From contig CBDBVC010000059.1 of assembly GCA_965212525.1 (NCBI GenBank), positions 167,276 to 231,275 on the forward strand: 64,000 bases of DNA. The letters run 5' to 3'. The notes below the pieces were generated by a model that saw only the letters and a program-made list of their open reading frames with translations, had not been told where the DNA came from and did not search any database. This document shows, piece by piece, positions 47,267-55,013 of this stretch (the stretch's first letter is position 1; each line of letters starts with the position of its first letter). The position numbers were made by a program, and so were the translations under genes. This stretch comes from SZUA-38 sp965212525 (GTDB lineage: Bacteria > Pseudomonadota > Gammaproteobacteria > Xanthomonadales > SZUA-38).

Positions 47267-47732
47267 TCAGAATTGCGGTGGATCGGTATCTGGATATTCA
47301 TCCGGGCCTGGAGCTGGCTGCGGCCGCGATTCGGGTCTGTTGGACTGTTGCGAATTCTGGTTTTTGCGAAGGTGCCAGATTCACCATGGTCACGCGGTGC
47401 GGCAGCATGCCGACCCGGCTGGCCTGGATTTTCAAAGCTTCGAATTCGCCATCGTCGTTCTTCCAACGGTCCATAATGGCGCGACCGGAAACCAGCACTC
47501 GCATACCTTTCTGGAACAGTTGTGAATAATGCTCGGCGTCCTTGTGCCACCACTCCACATTCGCCCAAAAACCGCCACGATCTTCGTAGCCGCCTTTTCC
47601 ATCCGGAATCGAATTGTCGAAGTAAACGTTGGCTCGCATGAGGCGACGTGGGTCTTTATTGCCGTTGGGGAATTCTTTGAATTCCGGTGCAGAACCGATA
47701 TTGCCTTCCCAGCCTTGTACGGGCGTGCCCAT
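47267..47732 (-). CDS. ssb: single-stranded DNA-binding protein, frameshifted
   Basis: ICE-encoded SSB of about 154 residues. The OB fold reads NIGSAPEFKEFPNGNKD through RANVYFDNSI, WHKDAEHYSQLFQKGMRVLV and VTMVNLAPSQ. The first frame ends early at 47298. In the next frame the expected Gln/Pro-rich linker (NSQQSNRPESRPQPAPG) and the acidic tip DTDPPQF run to a stop at 47267-47269. One extra T (A in the gene) in the run at 47361-47365 explains the shift. The acidic tip recruits partner proteins. It lies downstream of the PFL_4669 and DUF3158 genes. Confidence 0.88.
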
Positions 47733-47747
47733 GGGTATTCTCCGAGG

Positions 47748-48296
47748 TTATTGATGTAGCGTTGGGTTGTTGAGCTGCTGCAGTCGAGCGATGTACACGC
47801 CCTCTGCCTGGCCCATTTTTTCGGCGCACTCGGCGGCCTGCTTGGCGATTGAGTGCATCAAGCTCATCTGCATGTTCAAGGTGATCCGCTGCAGTTCCAT
47901 CGCGTACAGGTCCTGCAGCATGGATTCCGGTGTTCTGGGTGAGCCCATCATGTCCGCCCAAACCCCTACACCCATTCGGCGGTCGGTCACTTGCTGCCAT
48001 CTCAGGAACTGGGTTCCGGCCTGGGTGTTTTGCTCGGTCAGTCGTACTGGCACAAGGGTGAATGGATATCGACGGGCCTGGTTCAGCACTTCCTGGGCAA
48101 GTGCTTTCAAACCCGACTCCTGATCTCGGCATAGCGCGGCAAACTGGGTCAGATCCCCCTTACCTTTAAAAGGCTTTAAAAGGCCTTTTAGTGAGGCGGC
48201 CTGTTGCAGGCTCTGAAAGGCTGCCTGTTGCAGTGGTCGGAAGGAGGTCTGTTGCAGCGACCCATCATTGGAAGAGGTCTGGCCCATGTTCATCAT
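47748..48296 (-). CDS. DUF3158 family ICE protein
   Basis: A 182-residue cytoplasmic helical protein of the DUF3158 family, found almost only in this ICE class next to ssb. It starts with a Gln-rich stretch having three LQQ repeats, then a basic LLKPFKGKGDLTQF segment and a helical core (RWQQVTDRRMGVGVWADMM). Its start overlaps the stop of the preceding gene (ATGA), and ssb follows after 15 bp. The role is unknown; the context implies ICE DNA processing or replication. Confidence 0.75.
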   Translation of the reverse strand: MMNMGQTSSNDGSLQQTSFRPLQQAAFQSLQQAASLKGLLKPFKGKGDLTQFAALCRDQESGLKALAQEVLNQARRYPFTLVPVRLTEQNTQAGTQFLRWQQVTDRRMGVGVWADMMGSPRTPESMLQDLYAMELQRITLNMQMSLMHSIAKQAAECAEKMGQAEGVYIARLQQLNNPTLHQ

Positions 48297-49018
48297 TCCT
48301 GAATGGGCTCTTCAAAGTGGTCATCCACCTCGGCACGCTGTTGCCCGCGAATGATGGGTGGGGCGAAGTTCGAACGGCGGGTGCCTTCCAGGATGTCCTG
48401 TGGCAGATCTCCCCAGCGCTCGTACATTCTGCGGGCTGCATCAGCTTTGGCATTGTTTGCAGCGAAGTCATCTCGTGCTGCGCCGGAGTACTTGTAGATC
48501 TGGGCCAGACCAAAAAGTCTGCGCAGCACGGCTGCGCCTTCATCGATCCAAGTTTCCATATCGTGGCGGCCGACCAGACCGACGTGCTGGGCCAGCAAAA
48601 TGCGCCTGACAATTTCGTCGTAGTTGGTCAGCAGGTACACGGCTTGGAAGCCGAGTGGATTGGCGATGTATAGAGGGAGGCTGACAGGCTGGATCGAAAG
48701 GTTCTCGCTGATGCTGATTGCCGGGGGAAGGGAGGCCATGGCCGTGTCCAGGCGATCTTCGATGGTTTTAAGTGCCTCCTTTGAATCGCGGATTTTCTCT
48801 TCCAACTGGATCATCCACCAATCTGAATACGGATCATCCTGCTGGGCGCCACGTGACATGCGATTGACTACAGTGCAGAAGCCCGACAATCCGATGATGC
48901 CAACCTTGACATCGTTTTTTGGGCGTCCCATCCAGATCCGTGCAGCATGATGCGTGTGAAGGGTGAGCTTCACATCGCTGCGTAGTGAGCCAATATTGAG
49001 CCGGTAATTGTCAGCCAT
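48293..49018 (-). CDS. PFL_4669-type ICE protein (TIGR03761 family)
   Basis: A 241-residue protein of the integrating conjugative element family named after PFL_4669. The N-terminal LRSDVKLTLHTHHAARIWMG RP-type segment and the GLSGFCTVVNRM loop are characteristic. The C-terminal part is helical and ends with the Arg/Glu-rich FAPPIIRGQQRAEVDDHF. The ATG at 49018 has AAGGAAT upstream and is chosen over one at 49057. The function is unknown, but it is a near-invariant member of the replication and maintenance block of pKLC102/SPI-7-like elements. Confidence 0.78.
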   Translation of the reverse strand: MADNYRLNIGSLRSDVKLTLHTHHAARIWMGRPKNDVKVGIIGLSGFCTVVNRMSRGAQQDDPYSDWWMIQLEEKIRDSKEALKTIEDRLDTAMASLPPAISISENLSIQPVSLPLYIANPLGFQAVYLLTNYDEIVRRILLAQHVGLVGRHDMETWIDEGAAVLRRLFGLAQIYKYSGAARDDFAANNAKADAARRMYERWGDLPQDILEGTRRSNFAPPIIRGQQRAEVDDHFEEPIQE

Positions 49019-49025
49019 GGTGCAG

Positions 49026-49700
49026 TTATTCCTTGGAAAGAGGATTGACATGGCCATGCTGCAATTGGGCGGCTACGGACGCAGCAATAAATCCATAGTC
49101 AGACGGAAGGGGATTTGTTGAGGTGTCTTTATATAGAAGGAGGGACACGGGGTCTTCGGGCTGAGTGCCGACAACGACATTGGACCTCGGCTGAGTGATG
49201 TGGCCCACATCACCTGGCTGGGTGGCAACATCGATTCTGGACCTCGGCTGAGTGATGTGGCCCACATCACCTGGCTGGGTGGCAACATCGACTCTGGACC
49301 TCGGCTGAGTGATGTGGCCCACATCACCTGGCTGGGTGGCAACATCGATTCTGGACCTCGGCTGAGTGATGTGGCCCACATCACCTGGCTGGGTGGCAAC
49401 ATCGACTCTGGACCTCGGCTGAGTGATGTGGCCCACATCACCTGGCTGGGTGGCAACATCGATTCTGGACCTCGGCTGAGTGATGTGGCCCACATCACCT
49501 GGCTGGGTGGCAACATCGACTCTGGACCTCGGCTGAGTGATGTGGCCCACATCACCTGGCTGGGTGGCAACATCGACTCTGGACCTCGGCTGAGTGATGT
49601 GGCCCACATCACTTGACCGTGTGGCAACGCCAGTCATGAATGCTGCTAGAGCGTTGCGGGCTGCATTGTTTGGTTGAGCAGTATTTCTGCACAGAATCAT
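49026..49700 (-). CDS. ORF encoding a 19-residue tandem repeat, coding status uncertain
   Basis: A 224-codon frame whose central part is eight copies of DVGHITQPRSRVDVATQPG, produced by the 57-bp DNA repeat. The N-terminal 30 residues and C-terminal 50 residues are non-repetitive. For coding: the start overlaps the initiator-gene stop as ATGA, as elsewhere in this operon, and the stop lies 7 bp before the next start. Against: two other frames are equally open across the repeats because 57 is divisible by three. The protein may exist, but the DNA array is probably the selected feature. Confidence 0.45.
   Translation of the reverse strand: MILCRNTAQPNNAARNALAAFMTGVATRSSDVGHITQPRSRVDVATQPGDVGHITQPRSRVDVATQPGDVGHITQPRSRIDVATQPGDVGHITQPRSRVDVATQPGDVGHITQPRSRIDVATQPGDVGHITQPRSRVDVATQPGDVGHITQPRSRIDVATQPGDVGHITQPRSNVVVGTQPEDPVSLLLYKDTSTNPLPSDYGFIAASVAAQLQHGHVNPLSKE
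49195..49612. repeat. 57-bp tandem array with eight 19-bp palindromes (candidate iterons)
   Basis: Eight perfect copies of GTGATGTGG-C-CCACATCAC begin at 49195, 49252, 49309, 49366, 49423, 49480, 49537 and 49594, exactly 57 bp apart. The 38-bp spacers are identical except for a T/C change (GATTC or GACTC). Degenerate partial units flank both ends. The palindrome is the right size for a dimeric DNA-binding protein. The array lies between the STY4528-type initiator gene and the PFL_4669 gene. From memory, pKLC102 was described with 57-bp repeats proposed as oriV; this should be checked. Confidence 0.9.
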
Positions 49701-51007
49701 GGCAGCGTGCCTCGCTGAGGCTTGAGTAGATTAAGCATCTCGCTCAGTGTTTGATTGGCGGTTTGTATCGATTCCGGATTGCGTGGAGTCATCATCGCTT
49801 TTACCGGTTGAGCTACTTCAACGGTGCTGGAGCCCGTCGACGGACTACCCGTGTTCATGTGGCTGAGACGTGGTTTGTCGTCTGGTTTCCAATTGCTATT
49901 GAAGTCACCTCGTACTGCCGTGGCGACTAGCGTCATCAGATACCCCAAAGGGTTTCGAACGCTTCCCATGTCACAACGGTGCACCCATTGCTTGATGAGC
50001 GCTGGTTTCACCTCTGGAGGGACTTTCTGCAACGCCACAAGGGCACTCTGTTTCTGATCCGTGGGCAGCCGGTGCAGGGCGTCCAGGAAATCTGCAGCCG
50101 TGTCATTTGACGGGGGCGGTACATGTACAGAGCTTTTACAAACATCTTTGTTTGTATCTGTATACGTACTATATGAGTTCGGATTCCGAACTGAGTCCGA
50201 ACTCAGTGATTTACGGCTGAGTTCGGATTCCGAACTCAGCTCAAAAGCGATTCGCTTATCGCTTATTTCACTGAGTTCGGAATCCGAACTCAGTGTGGAG
50301 GCAGGTGTATTTTGCTGAGTTCGGATACCGAACTCAGGCGCAGTCGAAGGCTGCAGGGCATTTGCCTGAACCCATGACTGACTGTTCAAGCGAGCTTCGA
50401 TGATGTTCAACCGAGTTGGTAAGCGCTCACCAACCTCCGTATCCGCGGCGAACTCCTTCCAGGCAATTTCAGCGACTTCACGAATCGCCTTGGTCTGATG
50501 CTCCATAGATTGAGCGAGTAACTGCAGATAGTCTTTGTCGAACTCCAGTGCTTCACCGGGTGTTACGGGTTCATCGTGAAGGAGGTAGACGTTGCCTTGA
50601 ACCTGACCACTGAGGTCATTACGTACTCGGCGACCCAGGCTTAGCCAGCGAGTCAGGCGAAGGGTGACTAAGGCTTTTGATACGGTTTCGCGGGACGCCG
50701 GTCTGCCGGGTAGCATGCCCAGGTATGGCCGTAGCTGCTCATAGGTGGGGAACGCCGTTAGGCCGTCGTCATTAATTAGTAGGCGGAATACCTGCCAGGC
50801 GTTTCGTTCAAGCGGAGACAGTCGATCATCCAGTAGCAATCGACGAGGAACCGTCTCATGAGGGTTACCGCTGAAAATAATGCCGGAGTAGGGCGCTGAG
50901 CCCTCAATCCCCGGGGGCGTTGACTCTTTTTTCTGACGTAGATGAGCCTCAAGATGCCCTGATGCAGAGTCCAGAAGTGTCGAGAAGGGGAGCCGGGACA
51001 ACTTCAT
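49697..51007 (-). CDS. STY4528-family pathogenicity-island replication protein
   Basis: A 436-residue putative replication initiator conserved in SPI-7/pKLC102-like islands. The N-terminal domain (about 45-150) looks like a winged helix (SPLERNAWQVFRLLINDDGL, SRETVSKALVTLRLTRWLSL). A low-complexity Ser/Glu linker (about 225-285, LSSDSELSEISDK) separates it from a helical C-terminal domain (about 300-375, VHRCDMGSVRNPLGYLMTLV). The linker is encoded by DNA full of 23-bp palindromes (50174-50337). It is coupled by overlaps to the DUF2857 gene upstream and the repeat ORF downstream. Confidence 0.82.
   Translation of the reverse strand: MKLSRLPFSTLLDSASGHLEAHLRQKKESTPPGIEGSAPYSGIIFSGNPHETVPRRLLLDDRLSPLERNAWQVFRLLINDDGLTAFPTYEQLRPYLGMLPGRPASRETVSKALVTLRLTRWLSLGRRVRNDLSGQVQGNVYLLHDEPVTPGEALEFDKDYLQLLAQSMEHQTKAIREVAEIAWKEFAADTEVGERLPTRLNIIEARLNSQSWVQANALQPSTAPEFGIRTQQNTPASTLSSDSELSEISDKRIAFELSSESELSRKSLSSDSVRNPNSYSTYTDTNKDVCKSSVHVPPPSNDTAADFLDALHRLPTDQKQSALVALQKVPPEVKPALIKQWVHRCDMGSVRNPLGYLMTLVATAVRGDFNSNWKPDDKPRLSHMNTGSPSTGSSTVEVAQPVKAMMTPRNPESIQTANQTLSEMLNLLKPQRGTLP
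50174..50337. repeat. cluster of 23-bp palindromes inside the initiator gene (candidate origin)
   Basis: CTGAGTTCGGAWWCCGAACTCAG occurs at 50217-50239, 50271-50293 and 50315-50337. A near-complete copy lies at 50174-50194, overlapped by a half-site to 50206. The arms are identical and only the central two bases vary. An AT-richer stretch lies between the second and third copies. All fall within the codons of the protein's disordered linker. Confidence 0.85.
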
Positions 51008-51711
51008 AGATCGTTGTCACCTTGCTCCAGTGTCACTACCGGTAGAGCCAACTGATGGTTGGCCGATGACACCAGCTTCATACCTTTTGTAAATCCAGCG
51101 CTTGGATGCGATGGCGGATAAAGGCCGTCTCTGATCCAGGACTGAACACGGTGCCAAATTATCGCTAAGCTGAGGTTTTCCGTGCCTTCAGTTGAGTCGG
51201 CGCCCTGTGGGGCATTGAGTTCTTCTGCCACCAGCATGGCCACGTCCAGCAACGCCAGGCTGTCATCCAGCTCAACCTGATGCTCTTTCATCAGGTGGGT
51301 CCAGCGGTACCAAAGCTGAGCATCCATTTCTTCGCTGAACTCTCGCCACCGGCCACGGCGTGCTGTTACGCCAATCACCAGGCGTTGAAGGGCCACATCT
51401 TGGGGGGATAAGCCAAAGAACTGTTGCAGCATCTGTGTCGTTGCCCCCAGTCGAAGAGCACGTTCAATCATGCGGACTTCTTCGTCAGAACGTTGTGCCC
51501 CGGTCAGCAGCTTCTTCACTATGTCCCCATCAATCGTGACGCTGCACCAGGAAACGGGAGTGTTAAGCAGCAAGCTCAGCACTGAGGGTTGTTGAAGTTG
51601 GGCCAAAATTTCGGGCTCCAATCCCATCTCAATGCAGCGACGAAGTTGGCCGTTGCGCATGTGGTGCAGCACCTGAGACAGGATGGCTTCATTGATAGGT
51701 GTTTTGGACAT
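51004..51711 (-). CDS. DUF2857 family ICE protein
   Basis: A 235-residue protein of the DUF2857 family, found in the replication block of this ICE class between parB and the STY4528-type initiator. The N-terminal NEAILSQVLHHMRNGQLRRC and the mid-protein RSDEEVRMIERALRLGATTQ, with a nearby FFGLS, look like a helix-turn-helix (GATTQMLQQFFGLSPQDV). DNA binding is therefore plausible. The start at 51711 has GGGAGAG upstream; the longer frame lacks it. Its stop overlaps the initiator start (ATGA). Confidence 0.78.
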   Translation of the reverse strand: MSKTPINEAILSQVLHHMRNGQLRRCIEMGLEPEILAQLQQPSVLSLLLNTPVSWCSVTIDGDIVKKLLTGAQRSDEEVRMIERALRLGATTQMLQQFFGLSPQDVALQRLVIGVTARRGRWREFSEEMDAQLWYRWTHLMKEHQVELDDSLALLDVAMLVAEELNAPQGADSTEGTENLSLAIIWHRVQSWIRDGLYPPSHPSAGFTKGMKLVSSANHQLALPVVTLEQGDNDL

Positions 51712-51738
51712 ACGACTCTCTCCCTGCCATCGACCCAA

Positions 51739-53505
51739 TCAGCTAGGTGAACTCGGATTGTTGTTTGCCATTGCCTTGATTTCTAAGTCGATCAAACGTC
51801 TTGCGAGACGAATAATTCGAAACAACTTGACCAAGGCGCCATCGCTAAGCCGGTTTTCGTTTTCGGGGGATTGATCTTGTGCATAGGGTTGACCTAACAG
51901 GATCTGGCCGAGGCCTGCAGCAAATTCGAAGTCGGCAAGTGAACCAGCCTGTTCAGGCTGTTGCTGAATCATCTTCAACGCGATGGCGATCGAGCCGCTC
52001 AGTGACTGGAGCAGCGTTAAAGTATGCTGGGCTGTAGCGGTGACTTCGACGTCTTCAGTTGGATGGCGATAGCTAAAGCCCACCCCACCGTCGAGGTCCT
52101 GGAATTCACCTGGTGCGTTGACTGAGCTCGCCACCTCACGCGCTAACTGAGCAATATGCTGACGCAGGGTGACGGGATTATCGATCTCGCGTTCGATGTA
52201 CCAGAGGTCAGAAATGGGATTCAGTCCACCAGCTTGGACCGGGATGGCCACCAAAGCATTAGCTGCAAAGTCAGGCAGTATTTCCCCATCGAGCGCCGCG
52301 ACTTCGCGCTTCATCTTTTCGACCCTTGCCGAAGTCGTCACAGGACTCGCAACGTGCCCGTCCAGCCGGCTCTTCTGCTCCTCAGGACTCATCTGCTCCA
52401 AGGGAGGTGGCGCGAGCTGCTTCTTAATTGGCTCTTTGCTTTTTTGTTGTGTAGAGCTCGTTTGAATAGCCCCACCGGTTTGGGGAGCGGGCGATTGTTG
52501 TACCGGGTTTTGAGGGGTATTGTTTCCGCTTTCGGTCGAGCTAACTCCCTGCGCAACACCGCCGAAGGTTATGGTGGGGTGAGGTAGTTCGAGTATCGGT
52601 GTGGATCTGCGCAGTTGGTCCTGATTCTGGGTAATCTCCAGCAGGATCTTCTCGTACCCGAGATTCAGCGGCTTTTGCAGTTGCGCAATCAACTCATCCT
52701 GAAACCGCTGAAACAGAAACTCTTCTGCATCGCCCTCGAACTGAGACAGAACATCTTGAAAGACTGTTTCAAATTCAAGAGGCAGCTCCTTTTCTAGCTG
52801 CTGGTAATTACGCTCCCAGCATTGAAGTGCACTTTTTCTTAGTCCTAGCAGCTTAGTAATTCGGTCAAAACCTAGTCCCGAGTACAGCAATGCAGGGACA
52901 ACCGGGAGCAAGTAGCGAATAGTGTCTTGCATGCGGCTGATGTGAGGTTGCGAAACGGGGTATCCATCTGCGGCTAACCTTCTCACTAACTCACGTTGAG
53001 ATAAGGACTCACCAGCCTCTTCCTCATAAAGCGCCCTTGCTTTATCGACACCGATTGCCCGCTCAATGAACAGCAGCTGCCCCTGCAGATCGTTTTCAGC
53101 CAAGTGCCCGGTGAGAGAAATAATCTCCCCCCGGACTGTATCCCACGGACGAAACAGGCAATGGAACCTGAAGAATTTCTCGTCCCCGGTCTCACGATAC
53201 AATTCATTGAGAATCGCGAGTCGAGTGTTGCCGCCGTTCCTGATCCGGAACTTTTCCTCGCCAGGCCTACGGGTTACGGGCGGTGGCGTATCCAGGCCAC
53301 GTTGACGGATCGACTCCTTAATGTCGTCGTATTTTGGGTTGCGCGTGGTCCGTGGGTTCTCGTCATACGGCAGCGTATCGTCCAATGTCAGCAACATCGG
53401 TGTGTCGACGATGGGGTCGCTCAAGCGGGCGGCAGCTGGCGACTTTGATTCAAAGCCAGGAAGCTGCAGCTTTTCTTTCATGCTCTGGGCCAATGACGGT
53501 TTCAT
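51739..53505 (-). CDS. parB: ParB family protein, ICE (PFGI-1) class
   Basis: A 588-residue partition-type protein. The ParB/Srx nuclease-like domain (about 55-130) has YDENPRTTRNPKYDDIKESI and the RNGGNTRLAIL box. A helix-turn-helix follows (SQRELVRRLAADGYPVSQPH). After about residue 310 comes a Pro/Gln/Ser-rich linker, and a C-terminal domain special to ICE-type ParB follows. It is thought to act with ParA in stability or replication of the excised element. The start overlaps the Arc-like gene stop (ATGA). Confidence 0.88.
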   Translation of the reverse strand: MKPSLAQSMKEKLQLPGFESKSPAAARLSDPIVDTPMLLTLDDTLPYDENPRTTRNPKYDDIKESIRQRGLDTPPPVTRRPGEEKFRIRNGGNTRLAILNELYRETGDEKFFRFHCLFRPWDTVRGEIISLTGHLAENDLQGQLLFIERAIGVDKARALYEEEAGESLSQRELVRRLAADGYPVSQPHISRMQDTIRYLLPVVPALLYSGLGFDRITKLLGLRKSALQCWERNYQQLEKELPLEFETVFQDVLSQFEGDAEEFLFQRFQDELIAQLQKPLNLGYEKILLEITQNQDQLRRSTPILELPHPTITFGGVAQGVSSTESGNNTPQNPVQQSPAPQTGGAIQTSSTQQKSKEPIKKQLAPPPLEQMSPEEQKSRLDGHVASPVTTSARVEKMKREVAALDGEILPDFAANALVAIPVQAGGLNPISDLWYIEREIDNPVTLRQHIAQLAREVASSVNAPGEFQDLDGGVGFSYRHPTEDVEVTATAQHTLTLLQSLSGSIAIALKMIQQQPEQAGSLADFEFAAGLGQILLGQPYAQDQSPENENRLSDGALVKLFRIIRLARRLIDLEIKAMANNNPSSPS

Positions 53506-53738
53506 CCTCTTGCTCCAGCTTGCTCATTGGCCGGAGCTGCAGCCAACAGTTGGTCAATGATCTTGTGGGCTCGGTCCAAAGCGGCCTCAAGCCCTGCGGT
53601 TGCTTCCAGGCGGTGAACGATTTCCGAGTTCATTGAACGGGTGTTTTCACGTGCCTGCAGTGCAATTCGCTCGCGCATTCCGTCCGGAAGGCGGACTACG
53701 AATTTTTCTTCGAGCTGACGTTTGGTTTCATTGCTCAT
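53502..53738 (-). CDS. Arc-family ribbon-helix-helix DNA-binding protein
   Basis: A 78-residue Arc/MetJ-type regulator. The ribbon strand and helices read EEKFVVRLPDGMRERIALQA and NTRSMNSEIVHRLEA, the standard Arc pattern. A C-terminal helix (about 50-70) may aid dimerisation. The start at 53738 has GGAGAACG upstream. It lies directly before parB, so it could autoregulate the partition-replication operon, perhaps through one of the palindromes nearby; this is inference. Confidence 0.82.
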   Translation of the reverse strand: MSNETKRQLEEKFVVRLPDGMRERIALQARENTRSMNSEIVHRLEATAGLEAALDRAHKIIDQLLAAAPANEQAGARG

Positions 53739-53772
53739 AGCGTTCTCCATTACTTATCGGGCAGGGGGATGT

Positions 53773-54774
53773 TCAGCGACGTTTCAACTGATCACTGAGT
53801 TGGGTAGGCAAACCTTTGATGGTGAGCGTGCTTGAAGCCTCGTCGTACTCGATCTTGTCGCCCAGCAGGTGCGCTTCGAAGCTGATGGATAAGCCCTCGG
53901 CGCGGCCGGTGAATCGGCGGAACTGGTTGAGGGTGCGCTTATCCGCCGGTATTTCCGGCGACAAGCCGTAGTCCTTGTTGCGGATATAGTCGTAGAACGC
54001 TTTTGGCCGATCTTCGTCGATCAAGCTCGACAGTTCTTCCAGGCCCAGGGGCTCGCCGAGTTTGGCCTGGCTGCTGGCATAGTCCACCAGGGTCTTGGTT
54101 TTCTCGCGGGCGGATTCGTCCGGCAGGTCTTCGCTTTCAACGAAGTCGCTGAATGCCTTGAGCAGGGTGCGGGTCTCGCCCGGGCCGTCGACGCCTTCCT
54201 GGCAGCCGATGAAGTCGCGAAAGTACTCCGAGAACTTCCTGCCGCTCTTGCCCTTGATAAACGAGATGTACTGCTTGGATTGCTTGTTGTTCTGCCACTC
54301 GGACACGTTGATCCGCGCTGCCAGGTGCAGTTGGCCAAGGTCGAGGTGACGCGATGGGGATACGTCCAAATCGTCCGTCACCGTCACGCCTTCTCTGTGT
54401 TGCAGCAAGGCGATCGCTAGATAATCGGTCATGCCTTGCTGATAGTGCGCGAATAGCACGTGGCCACCCGTGGACAGATTTGATTCTTCCATCAATCGTT
54501 GTAGGTGCTCGACTGCCTCCAGGCTAAACTGCGTGAAGTCCTGGTTACTGTCGAAGTACATCTTCAGCCAGCCACTGAAAGGGTATGCGCCGGACTCTGC
54601 ATGGAAGAAGCCCCAAGCCTTGCCCTGTTTGGCGTTGTAGGCTTCGTTGAAGTCGGACAGCATATTTTCTAGGGCTTGCGACTTCGCCAATTCGTGTCGG
54701 CTTGCATGCAAAACCGCGGGTGTGCCGTCGGGCTTCTTGTCGATCAAGTGAACGATGCAATGACGAATAGGCAT
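53773..54774 (-). CDS. yejK: nucleoid-associated protein YejK (NdpA) family
   Basis: A 333-residue protein of the YejK/37-kDa nucleoid-associated family, often carried by mobile elements in addition to the chromosomal copy. The N-terminal IRHCIVHLIDKKPDGTPAV, the central DYLAIALLQHREGVTVTDDL and RINVSEWQ, and the SGRKFSEYFRDFIGC segment are typical. On ICEs it may shape the excised DNA or silence genes. It overlaps the HicA-like gene stop by one base (TAATG). Confidence 0.9.
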   Translation of the reverse strand: MPIRHCIVHLIDKKPDGTPAVLHASRHELAKSQALENMLSDFNEAYNAKQGKAWGFFHAESGAYPFSGWLKMYFDSNQDFTQFSLEAVEHLQRLMEESNLSTGGHVLFAHYQQGMTDYLAIALLQHREGVTVTDDLDVSPSRHLDLGQLHLAARINVSEWQNNKQSKQYISFIKGKSGRKFSEYFRDFIGCQEGVDGPGETRTLLKAFSDFVESEDLPDESAREKTKTLVDYASSQAKLGEPLGLEELSSLIDEDRPKAFYDYIRNKDYGLSPEIPADKRTLNQFRRFTGRAEGLSISFEAHLLGDKIEYDEASSTLTIKGLPTQLSDQLKRR

Positions 54775-55013
54775 TAGATGGCATCCTGAGTACGTTGAGA
54801 TTGAGTCCGATCAGCGCGACGAAGTCGGGCCTTAGCGTTGAGGCCTGAGCGGTGATCACTTGAGGTGGCCGAGGTATAAATGGACCCGAGCCCAGCTTTG
54901 GTGAACCTGATGTGGCCACCGTGAGTTCGAGAGACGGTCCAGCCGTTAGCCTCAGCAAACTCCACCAAGTGGCGAAGGTTCTCGTGCTGTCCACGTAAAC
55001 GGCTGACGGTCAT
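54774..55013 (-). CDS. HicA-like (YcfA) putative mRNA interferase, without HicB
   Basis: A 79-residue basic protein resembling the HicA double-stranded RNA-binding fold. The core GWTVSRTHGGHIRFTKAGLG carries the His expected in the active site, and a later strand ends with ...SIYTSATSSDH. No HicB antitoxin is adjacent; neighbours are yejK and an unknown gene. It may be a detoxified RNA-binding protein or regulated otherwise. The ATG overlaps the preceding stop (ATGA). Confidence 0.65.
   Translation of the reverse strand: MTVSRLRGQHENLRHLVEFAEANGWTVSRTHGGHIRFTKAGLGSIYTSATSSDHRSGLNAKARLRRADRTQSQRTQDAI

Noticed and set aside
48160..48192. AAAAGG/CCTTTT palindromes in the DUF3158 gene as regulatory sites
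   Set aside because: They fall in Lys/Leu/Pro codons of a basic segment and have no regular spacing; likely a coding by-product.
49195..49612. CRISPR array
   Set aside because: Both the palindrome and the intervening 38 bp are repeated almost unchanged, so there are no unique spacers, and no cas genes are near.
49200..49616. Rightward 138-codon repeat ORF over the 57-bp array
   Set aside because: Open only because the unit length is a multiple of three; no ribosome site and it opposes the operon.
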